Positions 1-13,600 of a DNA stretch of 64,000 bases are shown one piece after another. Each line of letters starts with the position of its first letter. The first letter of the stretch is position 1. The stretch lies in the NCBI RefSeq assembly GCF_037975245.1, contig NC_092576.1, positions 36,298,611 through 36,362,610 on the forward strand, given 5' to 3'. A model generated the notes under the pieces. That model did not search any database, was not told the DNA's origin, and saw only the letters and a list, made by a program, of their open reading frames with translations. The DNA comes from Apostichopus japonicus (lineage: Eukaryota; Echinodermata; Holothuroidea; Aspidochirotida; Stichopodidae). A program made the translations under genes and the position numbers.

Positions 1-140
1 AGCCCCCCCCCCCCCGTGATTGTTCTAAAGTTACTTGTTGCATCTTAGTTGTTAAACTCAGAGCCCCCCTGTGATTGTTCATTGTTCTAATGTTACTTGT
101 TGCATCTTAGTTGTTAAACTCCCAGAGCCCCCCCCCCCCC
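1..140. repeat. C-rich tandem repeat, two copies of about 65 bp
   Basis: Two runs of 'gtgattgttc...acttgttgcatcttag' followed by long C tracts, cut by the window edge. The C tracts vary in length. No coding potential seen. Confidence 0.7.
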
Positions 141-999
141 TCCTGCGACTGTACATGTCGTATGGTATTGTGGATTGCGCAATGTACCTTTCAAGTTTTA
201 ACGTTCATTTTTTGAACACGAACTGTGATCAATGTGTTTGAAAAGATTTTCTCCATATCCTCTACTATTAAATTGAAGTTAAATAATAAGAACAACACAA
301 AAGAGGACAAACACGTCGGATATGAACTGCATCTCGTCATTTGAGTGTGTACTTCTCACAACTACTAACGTTGGCCACCAAGGTCAGTTCAATACTACAA
401 GGTACCTAACTGATGCACGCATATAAGGGCTGCATAGCCTAATGTTAGGCCTAGCTATCCACCCTCAAGCACTGGTTTATGGCGTGTGCCGATCGTAGCT
501 GACAATAAAGCTTTCTCTTGTTGCAATTTACTTTCATATTGCAAAAAGAACAATAAATAGGAGAAACCAAAGTCAACAAACTTTGTTTTTTCCAGTATTT
601 GCAATTCACATTTCGGTTTTTTCGGTTTTTCGGTTTTCTTAAAATCAAAAATAGTACCGAAATTCGGTTGGAAAAAACCGGTTTCGGTACTAAAACCGGT
701 TTACCGTGCAAGCCTACATCAATTACTCGTTATTTTGAGATCTCACATGTTAGAAATTTACACTTCCAAAAAGTAGAACGTTAAATTATGAGAAAAAAAA
801 ATCCGTAAAACCACTTTGTAGGGGAAAAGAAGGACTCTTCGTTTTGCTTTATTCATTGTTTTGCACATGTTATTGGAGATAGAAAGCACACTAGGGCATT
901 CTGATGGTAGCCGTAGCCTTATTTGCTGATGGGAAACTATTTTGGGGAATTTAGATGTACATTAACTGTTAGGTTTGTTTTATTATTACTAATTTTAAA
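141..999. other. Gene-free stretch
   Basis: No supported exon. At 610-705 there is a short run of cggttttt-type words facing accggttt words, forming an imperfect inverted repeat that may be an old transposon end. Otherwise nothing recognised. Confidence 0.4.
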
Positions 1000-1585
1000 T
1001 GCCAAAAAGGGACCTACTGGGGGCAGGGGGCAACTAAGCAGAGTGGGTGGTCCGTTTACTTTTGGGGACCAAGCCATAATTAGTATGTTACGAAAGGCCT
1101 GGTATGTACTTATATTCGCAGTGAATCCATATTCTCAGTTAAAACATTGAAGTACTTATATAGGGGTTAATACTGAAGCTGGTAGGCCTACATAAACCAC
1201 ATCTATATATGTAATAAACATAGTTATGAACCGTAGATTCACATTAGACTGCTGCACTATTCACGCAAATTGATTCTTAGGAATTCTCTACGTTTATTGT
1301 TATTCTAAAAAAAAACTCGTGAAAATCAAAACAAACCTACGGTCAAGGCATTCACGACCGTGCAAATGCGTGATGAATAGTTAAGATAAACCAGTGTGTT
1401 ATTTTCGATAACAATGCGTGCGTATAGGAATATTGAGGTTGCACTCTACTGACTAACGGAATCAGAAGAAATTTTATGAACATTTCGCTAAAACAAACTG
1501 AAATGCGCAGGCCTACTTTCATTTAGAAAGTGGACATCGCAGGGGACCCCCCTCCCCACCCCCATCCCGCAGACTACGGCCCTGT
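1000..1585 (+). repeat. Diverged copy of the repeat found in the module 5 and 6 introns
   Basis: Order and wording match 40.90-41.54 kb and 53.64-54.17 kb: gagtgggtgg, then tgaaccgtag..cacatta, tttattg.tattct, atattgaggtt, and an end near cggccctg. The copy here is clearly older and lacks adjoining exons. It could be a dispersed transposon or the relic of another NLR gene copy. The shared terminal cggccctg hints at a hAT-like end, but the other end was not found. Confidence 0.65.
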
Positions 1586-3399
1586 TACATTCCTTTCGAC
1601 ATTATTTACCTTGAGGAAGTGTGGCGTGATGATGTGGACCGCCTTATCACCTCTATTTACGATTTAGTAATGATAGAACGTTGAACATTCAAGCACAGAG
1701 TAATTGATGCGATACAACGTGGCAACATAACGTTTTGAAAATGTTATAATTTTATATTGTGTAAGAATTAATAAACCAGTAACTGAAATGTTATTCTCAG
1801 AGTCGAGAAAGTTATCATTTAGTGGAATTGTTTTTTTGTTTGTTATTCAATGGTTGTATGGGCTTCCGTACGTGGACGTAAGCATTCTATTTAAATTATC
1901 CCTTTCTGCGACAGCTTGACTCATAAGGATGTTAGGCTAATCCATTTCCCGACTTTAACATAAATGCAAATGCATCCTTCTTGTGTAAAGACTGCAAGTT
2001 TTATAAAACATGATTTTGATCGTTATGTAAAGAAATAACTTGTATCACATGAGGATCATTATATTTAAATACATGTAACTAATCTACATGCAATCACTTT
2101 TAACTACTTCAAGTTTGCGTTTCCTATTACTTTTGAACCTGTACGCGTTCTACAAAGAACAACTTCGATCACATAAAACATTGTTTCATTACGTCATAAA
2201 TGTCAATGTTCATGTTTTTCAAGGTAAAGTGCAATTGTACACTTTCGGCGTTCTATAACGAACAACTTTGATCGAGCAACAATTGTTGTTTTATTACGTC
2301 ATAGGCCGATGCTTTTGTTTGTCTGTATGGTACAAATGTACTTTATCTCGATACTTTGGAAGATACCTCACGATAGCGCTTGATAAGTAGTTTGTAAAGC
2401 TTGTAATATATATTTGTAAAATGTAAGCTCCATGTTCATTATTTTACATATCTACGCCTTTTCAGATGATATGCTGGTCTAACAGTTAGTAAAAATTAAT
2501 GTTAGCCCTTCCTCTCTCCTACTGACCCAAGGCATGGCCTAGCCTGTTTTTAACCTAGGCCGATACTAGTTCAGCTACGCTACGCACAAGACTGTCGGGA
2601 GTAACGGTAACGGATAGTGAATTTAAAGTATAAAAAAAAAACATGCTGTGTTAGCATAGCATCCGTATCGTTAAGTTAAGTTTACACTTAGCTAGTGTTT
2701 ATAATAAGGAAGTGTACTCTTTCAGTTGCTAATCCTACTAGTAGAAACACTCAATCAAATGTCGAAGATTGGTGGCTATGAGTAGAATGCCTAGCAGTAC
2801 TGTCAGTAGGCTATATAAGGTTCAGCTGGTTGGAGCACACACTTTAATAATGTATGACACACAGTACTTGCATGTGAGAGAAAAGACAAGATTCAATGTA
2901 AATTTAAACTAAAGTGGAAATACTGGATTTTCAGCCTTACCATCCTGGAACTTTGACTTCAGAAATGCCATATAATTAACATTGCAGTCTTTATTACTTA
3001 TTAGCATCTGTTTTAAATGTTAGGGAGTTAAGAAAGTGATTTTCTTATGTTTTTGTAAGGAACGCTTTGAAAGTCTTGTTGGAGTATTTTGTATTCTTCA
3101 TCAGTAATCAATATTGGTTGACCATATATAACAGTGCCGTAATACCGTAACTGCCAATCCAGCTTTGCTTGACTAATACAGTAGGCTATCTATGCTCTTT
3201 ACCTTACTTATACTGGACAATAAATTAACAGTAATAATAAGTAACATATTTAATTTAGCCAGACTGCTTTAGGTACTATGGTAAACTTGGACACCAAACA
3301 TAGCTCTGATACTATTAGTTGGCAGACTTTACTCAACAGTCTCCTTGCTTTAAGACAGTTTTGTCTTATTTGCATATTGATTGAAAGATTGATTAATAT
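1586..3399. other. Gene-free stretch with a short degenerate direct repeat
   Basis: No supported exon. At about 2145-2210 and 2247-2320, two similar segments share 'cgttctata..gaacaactt.gatc' and 'attacgtcata', a roughly 100-bp degenerate tandem pair. The rest is unremarkable AT-rich DNA. Confidence 0.4.
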
Positions 3400-3650
3400 T
3401 GCACTATAAGATGTGTCTCTAAGAATTGAGGAGAGGGGTTGAGAGAAGGGCTTTAAACGAGACTAATGTTCCATCTGCACTTTCAGATATGTTCAAGCTC
3501 TAAGAATAGGGGAAACAGTTGGGAGAAGGGTTTCAAAATTTGATTATTGTGTATACTTCACTATAAGATGTGTCCCAGCTCTTAAGAATGGGAGAAATGG
3601 GTTGGGAATAGGGTTTCAAAAGAAGTTATTGTGTCTATACTACACTGTTC
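3400..3650. repeat. Degenerate tandem repeat, three copies of about 90 bp
   Basis: Three segments share 'ctataagatgtgtc', 'aagaat.g..gaga', 'gggttg.ga.agggttt' in the same order. Diverged; no coding potential. Confidence 0.6.
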
Positions 3651-3700
3651 ACATAGTAACATAGCTAGCTTTAGTGATGATAGTACTTACTATCAGTTTA

Positions 3701-4527
3701 CACCTGTATCTTTATGAGAAGCAGAAGAGTGTTTTCAATATAGATGTGTAGGGTATAAGATCATAATGACCTATACGGTAGGCTGTAGGCCACTGGTGAA
3801 ATGACTAAAGATATGTACCTGTATCTTTATGAGAAGTAGAGGAGTGTTTTTAGTATAGATGTGTAGGGTATAGGATCATAATGACCCACAAGGTATGCTG
3901 TAGGCCACTGGTGGGATGACTATATATATGTATATGTATCTTTATGAGAAGTAGGAGAGTGTTTTTAGTATAGATGTGTACGGTATAGGATCATAACAAC
4001 TTATAAGGTTTTTTGTAGGCCACTGTTCGGATGATTATAAGTATGTACCTGTATATTTCTTGGAAGTAGAAGAGTGTTTTTAATATAGATGTGTAAGGCA
4101 TAGGATCATAGTGACCCATAGGGTAAGCTGTAGGACACTGGTGGGATGACTATAGATATGTACCTGTATATTATGAGAAGTAGAAGAGTGTTTTTAATAT
4201 AGATGTGTTAGGTATAGGATCATAGTGACCCACATGGCAAGCTGAAGGACACTGGTGGGATGACTGTAGATATGTACCTGTATATTTATGAGAAGTAGAA
4301 GAGTGTTTTTAATAAAGATGTGTAAGGTATAGGATCATAGTGACCCACATGGTAAGCTGTAGGACACTGGTGGAATGACTATAGATATGTACCCGTATAT
4401 TTATGAGAAGTAGAATAGTGTTTTTAATAAAGATGTGTAAGGTATAGGATCATAGTGACCCACATGGCAAGCTGAAGGACAATTGTGGGATGACTATAGA
4501 TATGTACCCGTATATTTATGAGAAGTA
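3701..4527. repeat. Minisatellite, about 7 copies of a 115-bp unit
   Basis: Units begin near 3701, 3816, 3931, 4046, 4161, 4275, 4390 and 4504 (partial), each with 'acctgtat.tttatgagaag', 'gagtgtttttaatatagatg', 'ggatcatagtgacc' and 'ggacactggtgggatgact'. The last units are most alike, which suggests recent expansion at the right end. Confidence 0.9.
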
Positions 4528-7500
4528 AAGGTTTTTTTTTTTTAATCTATGTGATACTGATCGCAGTATATTCAGTGGCAGTGTGTTATATACATACTGG
4601 ACGATGGTTCTATATCTACATTCATCAAGGATTTTACTCCTTTTTGAAATTTGACGCAGTTACCCAGTAAAACTTGCTTTATCTTAGGTGACTTCATTTT
4701 TAATCAACTTAACTATACGGATGTGACAACAATGTTTCTGGTTTACTGTGTACAGCTGTTTTTTCATGCTATGTATATCTCAAGCATACAATGATTTCGG
4801 ATACTCATCATTCCGCATTTTTGCATATGTCACAACAATATTGTTTGAACATGTAGGCGCACTATAGTCTTTACAGATAAGTAACGACTAAATACTTTCT
4901 ACATTCTAGATGCTTTCTGCAATCACAGAAGATCTGGAAGATAAATTTAAAAGTGCACTAAACAGTAGGCTGATATTTGTACATTCACAGCGTATATCAT
5001 TACAAGGTATGCGCGAACAATAAATCAATAGGTTCTTGATGAGACTATAGTGCAAAGGTTAAAAATGAACTTTTACTTGCTTTGAAATTAATATAATCAA
5101 TTTCGTTATCCTTTTGGCTCTCTACTATAGATTTTTTACAGCTTAGAGTGTCTTTATGAATGATATAAATGCTTTCAAACTTAGATGCTGTAAATAACTT
5201 TCAAACTGAGAGTAAACTGAGGTAATTTTTCTCCAGGTTACAGACCCAACTTCTTCTCACACCTTTAACTTCTTTCACCAGATATTTCACAGACAAGCAA
5301 TAACGTACGTTACTGTTTACACTTAAAGGGAGAATAATACATAGACTGGTAAATTAAGTACTGGATTCCTTGTAATAGAACCACAAAAGGGGAGGGGTGA
5401 CAGGTGTAGTGGACAACTAATACATGTCTCCCACGGAATTCTCAAGTTACCCTATATCAAACAAGGCAAATAATATATTGTAGTAGAGCCTGCCAGAGAC
5501 CACACATGTAACAGGGTATCATCTTCATCACAGATAGGTCTATAATCTTCATTGAGTTCTGTGAACATATATAACTATGTAAGGATCAACGATAAAGGAA
5601 TGTGGGAATGTAAATGAATGAAGGATTGGTATGTCATACGCAAAACTCACACTTATACGCAGATCTAGGGAGTATTTTAATGTGCATGTTTCGCATTGGT
5701 ATTTCACATAAATATAGAAGGGTTTCTTACTGTCAATTCAACAGCTAAAAACATTGATATTTCATATTTAAGATGCATACTAGCTATGATTCCATACATA
5801 GTACTCTAATAGTAAATACATGGAGGTGATTCATTCGACATTTTACAAACACATTGTTTAACCTACAGCGTGTAAGATAGAAAATGAAACCGACGTCAAT
5901 CAGTTTACAAATGGTTTGAATTTTTCCGGCTAAGGAAATGACCTTGTAAGGAGTATATCTAATAAATATATAAAAAGATGAATGAATTACCATTTATTGC
6001 ATCCTTCCGCCAGTTCAACCGGCAGTGCATGTTTGCCAGTATTAAACTCACATTATGATGATTTTATGTACTTTATAAATATATCGCGTGAGTATTCTAA
6101 AACTGTTTAAGGACAAACCTTGTTCCAGGTTTGCACTCTTCACTAAACTATATGCTACATTATGACATGTAGCATGAATTCAACTATAAAGCTGTGTGCT
6201 GAAAGCCATAGTGATTATTATATACCACGGAACCGTTATTTACTTTGATTTATGGATCAGGCGAATTAAGGCGTACGTACAAACTAAGTTACTTATAACT
6301 TCATGCATAGGCCCAGTCATAATTAAATATCAGCTCAATCCAATCAGAGCAACGTTGTGCATACTATTTGTTTACCTATATGTAGGCCATATAATCAACC
6401 TAGTTAATGTACCACTTTATTTACCTCTCTATCGTTACAGAACAGTCTAGTAGGCTACAACTCATTTGGTTTTATTTTAGAGTAATAACATTGCGTAAAA
6501 GTTGTTATCATTACGGCTTGTCCATTAACCCAGACACATAACTGTTTTTTGTCACAATTCGTAACTACGATAAGTAGGCCTATATCAATTGTTAGGAATG
6601 GTTGTGATAAAAAAGTAAGTACTTGAGATCTCAATTTTGAATGGGTGTCATTTTGTTTAAAAACATGTATTTATTGTTACCTTATGGTGGTGTTGGAAAT
6701 TGTTTGTCAATAAGGTCTATTTTGTCATTCTTAAGTTCGACCTCTTTCAAGGAGAGCGGCAGAGCGAGAACTATCTTGTAATTTTACTGCTGAGAGGAAG
6801 CAGATAATGAAGATATGACGTTGTATTTATAGTGGTTATGGACACTTCAATACTGTTTGAAAATAAATAAATTATATGTTTTCTTTAATAGAACATAATC
6901 TGAGGAAGTATAGCTAGCTATTACAATGAGAAGGTAGAATGCATTTGAAGTCCACTTAGTACTGGTTCTTATCAATATTACTATGCATGTGTTTGCCTAA
7001 TATCCTTAGTGCATAAGCTTTGTAAAATATCGTGAAGCATATATCGTATACACATGACATAGTGACGTGATCTAGCACTGTACTTACTAATCCGTACGTA
7101 TACGTCTTTCCTGGGGTGTTGTCCGTTCACCCGAGTTCCGTGATTGCGCACTAGAGAACCGTTGCGGAATAAGGAAGTGTTTGTCGAAAGTACTATTGTA
7201 GCATTTAGGCTGAGGCTGTATGTATACAACGTTACGTAACGGGTATTTCGAAAAGAAAAGAGAATCTAGTGAAAAATTAAATGTTGTTTTACACAATATG
7301 TTGTACAACCGTAAAAACTTGAACAGAAATTTGAAATTATGGATGATAGGACACCGGTTCTGCTGAAAATTCTAGATGTCACATGTAAATATGCACACCG
7401 ACATGAGAAGTTCCATCTCCGGTGGAGAACAATATTGGGCGGTTGTATGGCTAATGTAGATACAAGCACTGCTTTCTTGAGCTTAAATGTTATGACAGCT

Positions 7501-9284
7501 ATTTGTGCTCGAATAATATACTCACATCAAATACAAAACATGAACAGGTATTGCTTTTGCAACAAAGGTTTGGATTGTGTTCCCGTGGAAGAGATCTGCA
7601 CCATTTACGTATTATTATTCCTATATTCCGGAAGTTAAAGTGTATTGTCAAACACAATGGCTGTAGATTGTTTGAATCTTTAGGCTAAAAAAACACATCC
7701 TCATAGTACTTGAATATGTGGAGATGCACATTCTCAAAATGTCTTTTTCCCTATAAACTGTACATATCATTTGTCCCCAATAATGTTTTTTACAAACTGT
7801 TGCATAGTGATCAAATGCTAAATGCCCAAAATAACACATGAGAACGTTACAAATGTAACACACATCTTGACATCTAAAGTGTAAATCAACCAACGTTAAA
7901 GATAATATTCTGAGATGGTAACACATATAACCATCTACACGTGATCGACCAATTTTTGTAGTAGGGAACTAACTTCCTGCCCAAAATACTTTACATTCAG
8001 AGAACAATATCTATATAGAGTTAAGAATGTTAAAGAGATGGCATTTTCAACTAAGTAACTACATGTTACTTTTCATGTTAACATCGCATGTTATCATTGC
8101 AACCCGTCTAACTTCATCAAACAAACATTCACTATTTAGGTATGCTCCTAGCACAAAAGGCAGGAATGATGAGGTAGACGCAATTTCCAACACGCTTTCC
8201 ATCCCACCCCTCCCACCCCTCCCCCACCAAAAAATGCCGAATACCAAAACAAAAAAAAATCTGAAAAGTATTTTTGTCCTTTAAAATCTCTATGAGAAGA
8301 CAAATAGTATTTGAAAGTGTTACATTTTCGAAGGATTCACTCCCAGGACCCTCCTCTCTTGCTTTTTCCCAATAAGTGTACCTCCATTCAATCAGATATA
8401 AAGCAAAATAAACCTTTTTCTTAATCCAACACTCGACAACAGCCATGGCTAGTTGAATCAAGTTCAAATGAGCGTAGTGTTGTAATGTTTTATCGGTACC
8501 AGTGGAATAGTGGTTCAAAATGCTATATGTAAGGGTACACATTGGGCTAATATTACAATGTTATGTATCGAACTTGAAAGTAAAATCTTCAAATCCTACA
8601 ATGCCATGCAGTAGCAACTAGTAGATCATTATTAGGCCCCTAGCATAACGTTAGTTCTACCTAGAAAAATGAAGGGAATGCAACTTAACCTTGGTATCAT
8701 ACCTGTGTTTAATTTCTCTAATTAATGTTAACCTCAGTAATGCAATAATTCGCTAAATGGTTGTCTTTACTGTCTAACTACATCGTTGAACAGGTATAGG
8801 CCTAGCATAGCTGTATATCACTATATAATTGGTGTGCAAGTTAGACCTTTAATAAGCCGTAGTGAACATTTTTACTTGGAGTAATATGAGCAGTAAACAT
8901 ATGTTATGTATGGATTACTTAAACTTAAACCTTTATTGTTCCTATTTTTAAGCCAGTTTAGTATATTTGCATTGTTAAGCGACTGGTGTTATCAAATTCA
9001 TCAAATTTATCAAACTGACAAACTTTATATATCGATACCATTTGTGAACTTATTGGTTTTTGAGCACATGTGCTCCTTATGTCTGCGCACGGTATTTGCA
9101 TAGAAAAGCGAATACAATGCGTGTGTCGATACTCATAAAATACGAGAAATTGTCCAAAACAGTGTTTGACCTCATAATGCATTCAAAGGATATCACCGAC
9201 TGTATGTAACGCCAAACGGGACAAAAACTATGTGGATCTAAGTCATTATGTGAATACAAATTGCTGCCACATTATAACAATAAC
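4528..9284. other. Gene-free stretch upstream of the receptor gene
   Basis: AT-rich, unannotatable DNA. The longest open frames (about 100 codons at 7339-7638 and 136 codons on the minus strand at 8132-8542) show no recognisable domain, no partner splice structure and no conservation signal that I can judge. A CT-rich tract lies at 8200-8230. A short untranslated exon of the downstream gene could lie here unseen. Confidence 0.4.
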
Positions 9285-9425
9285 ATGTCCTTATGTGGCG
9301 CTAACAGCACCGCCACATACTGACCAAAAACATATTATATATATCATACGGTCATTACACTGTCACAAAACGATGATCTTTTTTTCATAAGTCTTAATGT
9401 GGCTTATCTATCGCCACATAAGGAA
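9285..9425. mobile_element. Small inverted-repeat element (MITE-like)
   Basis: The ends read tccttatgtggcg (from about 9288) and cgccacataagga (to about 9424), a perfect 13-bp inverted repeat. More gtggc and gccacat words occur inside in both orientations. No convincing target duplication was found, so the class is open. Confidence 0.5.
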
Positions 9426-10547
9426 TTGTGGTGATGGATGCTACTGTACATAAGGACTTTTCCATCCGATGGGGCTATTCAATATTTACACCAGATACCA
9501 TGTATTTCTTTTATTAGACGAGCGCGTAACTAATGTACCCATTACCTAGTCTGTTCACTCGTTCGCGTGAGGTACGGTTTCATTGTTACTGTAGGCGCTT
9601 GAGATGTCGAATTGGGCAGCCAAATTCGAAAAGAAAATTGTAAGCAAATATAACGAAATAATACTACTACTAGTCTACGCCTTGTAGGGCTAATTTTACT
9701 TTAGTAAGCCCAGGGCTAGTACAGTGTATAAAGTAGATGGAGGAGTAGGATAAGACCTATGATCATACATGTTATTATTTGATTATAATGCAACGTTTAT
9801 TAGCCTAGGCGTACGCTATAATGTATACGCACTGTGCTAAAAATCAACGTGTTTCTGTTCTTTGATTTTGGTTTTACTGAGACGTAGAGAGAGTAAACTG
9901 TAACCCATAGGCCTATCACGTGCTCCGATTATGTATATTCTAATGCATAATATTTTGGTTGAATGTGTTTCATTGTTTGTTTGGCTCGTTTCACCGCACT
10001 TAAAAAGCACATTGTTCTATTTTGTCAAGCTCAACTGAAAATATGATATGATGTGTAATCAAGTCACGTTGCCTTTATTTATTTGAACATTATCTAGGTG
10101 AATGTATATTTTGATCCAGCCCTGCTGTTTTTAATAGGCCTAGATGCGCCTTTATAACATATTTTTTTCCTGTATTATTTATCAGTGAAATTCAATAGGT
10201 TATATAATAAATATATAAACATTCTAACTGATACTCTAGTCTAGCTACTTCCGGTTCTTCTAATCGAGTAATTGTAAGTGATATTTTAATTTCGTATGAT
10301 AACTATAAAATGATACGCGTTTATGTACAATAAAAGTCAGCTCCATACACATCATGTATAGCAATTATACAGTTTGCACCATCGATCACAAGAGGGACAC
10401 AGTCAAAATGTAACATCAACCATTCAAAATATCAACATGATGGAAACCCATGTATATCTCGAGTAATCCATTTATTGTCTTGACTGTGGAACTTTACAAA
10501 GAATTTGCACCCAAAGTAATTCACCCTCATTTGTATTTTGCATACAG
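9426..10547. other. Upstream region of the receptor gene
   Basis: No supported exon. A promoter and a 5' untranslated exon are expected here or further upstream because 10541-10547 looks like a 3' splice site (catacag). I see no site that fixes the transcription start. Confidence 0.3.
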
Positions 10548-10620
10548 ATCTACAGACCTAAGATGGCTGCCAATTTGAATCCCGTGGACATCACACCAGA
10601 TGTGAGGAAGACAGTGAACG
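10548..10620 (+). CDS. Exon 1: 15 nt of leader plus start codon (ATG at 10563)
   Basis: The start ATG lies in a good context (AAGATGG: purine at -3, G at +4). It opens MAANLNPVDITPDVRKTVN and ends in a split codon before a strong donor, gtaagt, at 10621. A pyrimidine-rich stretch ending in catacag just before 10548 looks like a 3' splice site, so a further untranslated exon probably lies upstream; I could not locate it. The coding part is 58 nt and leaves phase 1, which matches exon 2. The start was chosen because it is the only ATG in frame with exon 2 in this exon. If there is an upstream coding exon, the true start could be earlier. Confidence 0.65.
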
Positions 10621-13600
10621 GTAAGTTTGAAAACTGAACAATTTGCATTTATTGTAATTTTTTGTCTAACTCGTGTTAGGCTGTTGTATGTACAATCCAT
10701 GGTACACTGTTGCGTTTGCTAACTTATTTGAGAAGCCATCTTCACTTTTCTTTGATAAAAATACTTAATATTGGCGAATGTAAAGCAGATATCATGAAAA
10801 CAAATTGACAACATAATATCTTATCATACTTTTGAAAGTAAAAGGGATGACCAGGTCATTACTTTTGATCAATAAGTTCAAAATATTCACGATCATATCA
10901 CTAACGCATCAGTTGGGAGTGTTCCGTGTACTACTTAGGTATCTTCAATCTTTTTTCTTTTCTCAACAGGTTTTGGTAGTTTTAAAGTTGCACTTGCTGA
11001 CGTTCTGACTGTTACAACTGTTCTTCAACTTGCTACATTCTTTGAATATCCGCCTGTTATCATAGAGGAGCTGGGTGCTGCAGTCAGTGCGGGCCTTCTC
11101 ATGATTCGTTATATGGAAGAGAGAGGACAAATAAAGCCAACAAATATCCTAACACTTCTGTCTGCGCTGAAGAAAATGTGTCTTTATGGGATCGAGGAAC
11201 GTGTGAAAAATCTGTATGAGGAACATACGGGGAGACTATGTTCCAGTGATGGTCAGTCTAAGGCTCAGGAAGAAGGTACTGTAACTTAGAGCATATCATT
11301 ATATGTACATGCTCATGTAGCACTGTCATAATTGTTAAACATGTAAAATACTCCCATCGATTTAGTACTATTTACTAAAGATTGGGATTTCATTTACTAA
11401 TCACCATTTATGGGAGGCTATTCAGAAGTTTTTGAGGTAAATCGGATATTTTAACCTTTAACGTGTAACACTCAACTTTCAACAGAAAGTGAATTTTGAG
11501 AAAAATATAGCTAGAGGTTTATTGTTTGTTTAATTGAAGATAAACAATTTTGCGTGTAATAATACAACTATGTGATTGGGTGTGTAATATCTTAGTAATA
11601 AAAATTTGATATTCTCGATGATTAGGTCAAAGCCGACATTTTACTATAATTCTTAGGTAATGCTACACTTACAAACTTCAATTGCCTCATATATTCGTAC
11701 AAAAATTGCAAATCTCATTTGTGTGATTTTATGTAAAAAACAAGTTTGTGGCTATTAACATATGTATGAAACGAAACTGAAATTGCTTTTATTTTGAATC
11801 AATGACCGCAGCGGAGGGTTAAACAACATATTCCAGTTAAATGTATACTTCTAAAGTATTCCTCTTAGCAAACGGCTTCATGGCAATGATATTTATATTT
11901 GAATAAATAGTTGTATGTCAACTTCGAACGAGAGTGTGGAGTAAAGTTAGTGAGGCCGATAATGGTATGTTTTTGTTTTACGTTCGATGCGCCTTAAATT
12001 TGTTTTCTATTTCTGGGTATAACTGTAATAATTTCATTACAAAAAATATATGATATGACGATGATATTTGACAGGTGACACCACATATTAAAACTGGTGC
12101 TGACTAGTGTGTTTAAGATCCTGACTGGAGCCTACTTATAACCGGTAAATTGATGACCAGTACCAATCTTAAGTCCACGCACAGTGCCCGACTATTCATG
12201 ATTTTCAAAGTAATGCCAGTTGCGTAGAGTTTTTATAGTCGTACATTGTGCGGCATGCTGTAGTTAACACTTCTGCACGGCACAATTAATTCTAGACAAT
12301 TGCTATCTTAGCTTGTGTGTAGATCTGCTCACTTGTAATACGCTATTCGTTTCTCACTACAGGTAAACTAAAGATCTTCACGAACTCTTTAAAACACACA
12401 TACGCCCTGTGGTACAATATAATTCAGCCAATTCCATACATACGAGAGAAGATGTGCTGCGTTGATGATATATATGTTGAGTCTGGTTTAGAACTTGTCA
12501 ACCAACCCTCTTCCTTCAAACATGACGTGCAATCATTTGAAGAATCGGGTTTAGTGAGTCTGAAATCATTCCGAGACATTTTTGACAGTGATATAATTCC
12601 ATCTAATCGAATCTTATTAGAAGGAGACCCTGGTTACGGGAAATCGACCCTTACTCTTCAAGCTGCATATGACTGGTGTTTGGGAAATGTTGCATCACCG
12701 CTCAAAAATGTCGCTGTTTTCATTCTGCTGCCACTTAGGCTTCTGGGAGATATTTCTTCAATATTTGAAGCTATTCGTTTTGTCTTGATGCCACCGGAAT
12801 CACCTTTGACGGATGATGACATCCTGGAAATCCTGAGACACAGTTTATCTCTGGTTATCGTGTTGGATGGATATGATGAATATCCTGATAAGAATAGTGG
12901 TAAAGAAACTGACATTATGAAGATGATCGCTGGAAAGATGTTCCCAAATATCAAGGTTGTAGTATCCACTAGATCATCATCCTTACCAAAATATTTACAT
13001 CCAACCACTCTTACTATTAGATTGACTGGATTTGATGAAAAGTCCAGGGATGAGTACATTCAACGAACAGTTACTGGTGGTGACCAGGAAGCAAGTAAAC
13101 GTATAACAAATGCTCTGAACAGTAGTCCAATTCTAAATGATATTTGCCAGGTGCCGATGTTCTGCGTCCTATTTGCCCATGTTGCCAATGATCAGAAAGG
13201 TGTTATCGAGTTTAGTTCAGTGACGAGTTTCTTTAAGTACGTTATAGATGGTTTCTACAGTCACATGTGGAAGAAGCTTAAGGAACCAATTGATCAGTCG
13301 ATACGTGAATACTCCAAACTGAACAGACTTGCGTTTGATAGTCTCACTGGGAAAACACAAATGATTGCTTGGCCCAAACGTACCTTCATCGACACAGTTG
13401 GAAAGGGTTGCTATGAAGAACTTTCCAACATCGGGATTCTTATCGTAGATAAAACTCATGAAATAATCAACGAACCAGAAGAATATGATATTCACCACAC
13501 TAAACAAAGTGAAATCGTTCGTTTTTATCACAAACTATTTGCTGAATGGTATGCCGCTAGATATTTGTCTTCGTATGCTGGGAGGTTTTGGCCTTTCTGG

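Noticed and set aside
7339-7638. 99-codon open frame on the plus strand, upstream of the receptor
   Set aside because: No family resemblance, no flanking exon pattern; it could be a lone exon but nothing supports it.
8132-8542. 136-codon open frame on the minus strand
   Set aside because: No recognisable domain, no splice structure and low-complexity overlap with a CT-rich tract; most likely chance.
11281-11286. Alternative donor gtaact for exon 2
   Set aside because: It follows an in-frame reading by five bases and would not join exon 3 in frame; gtactg at 11276 does.
12658-13059. 133-codon frame opposite the NACHT exon
   Set aside because: Shadow of a strong coding exon on the other strand.
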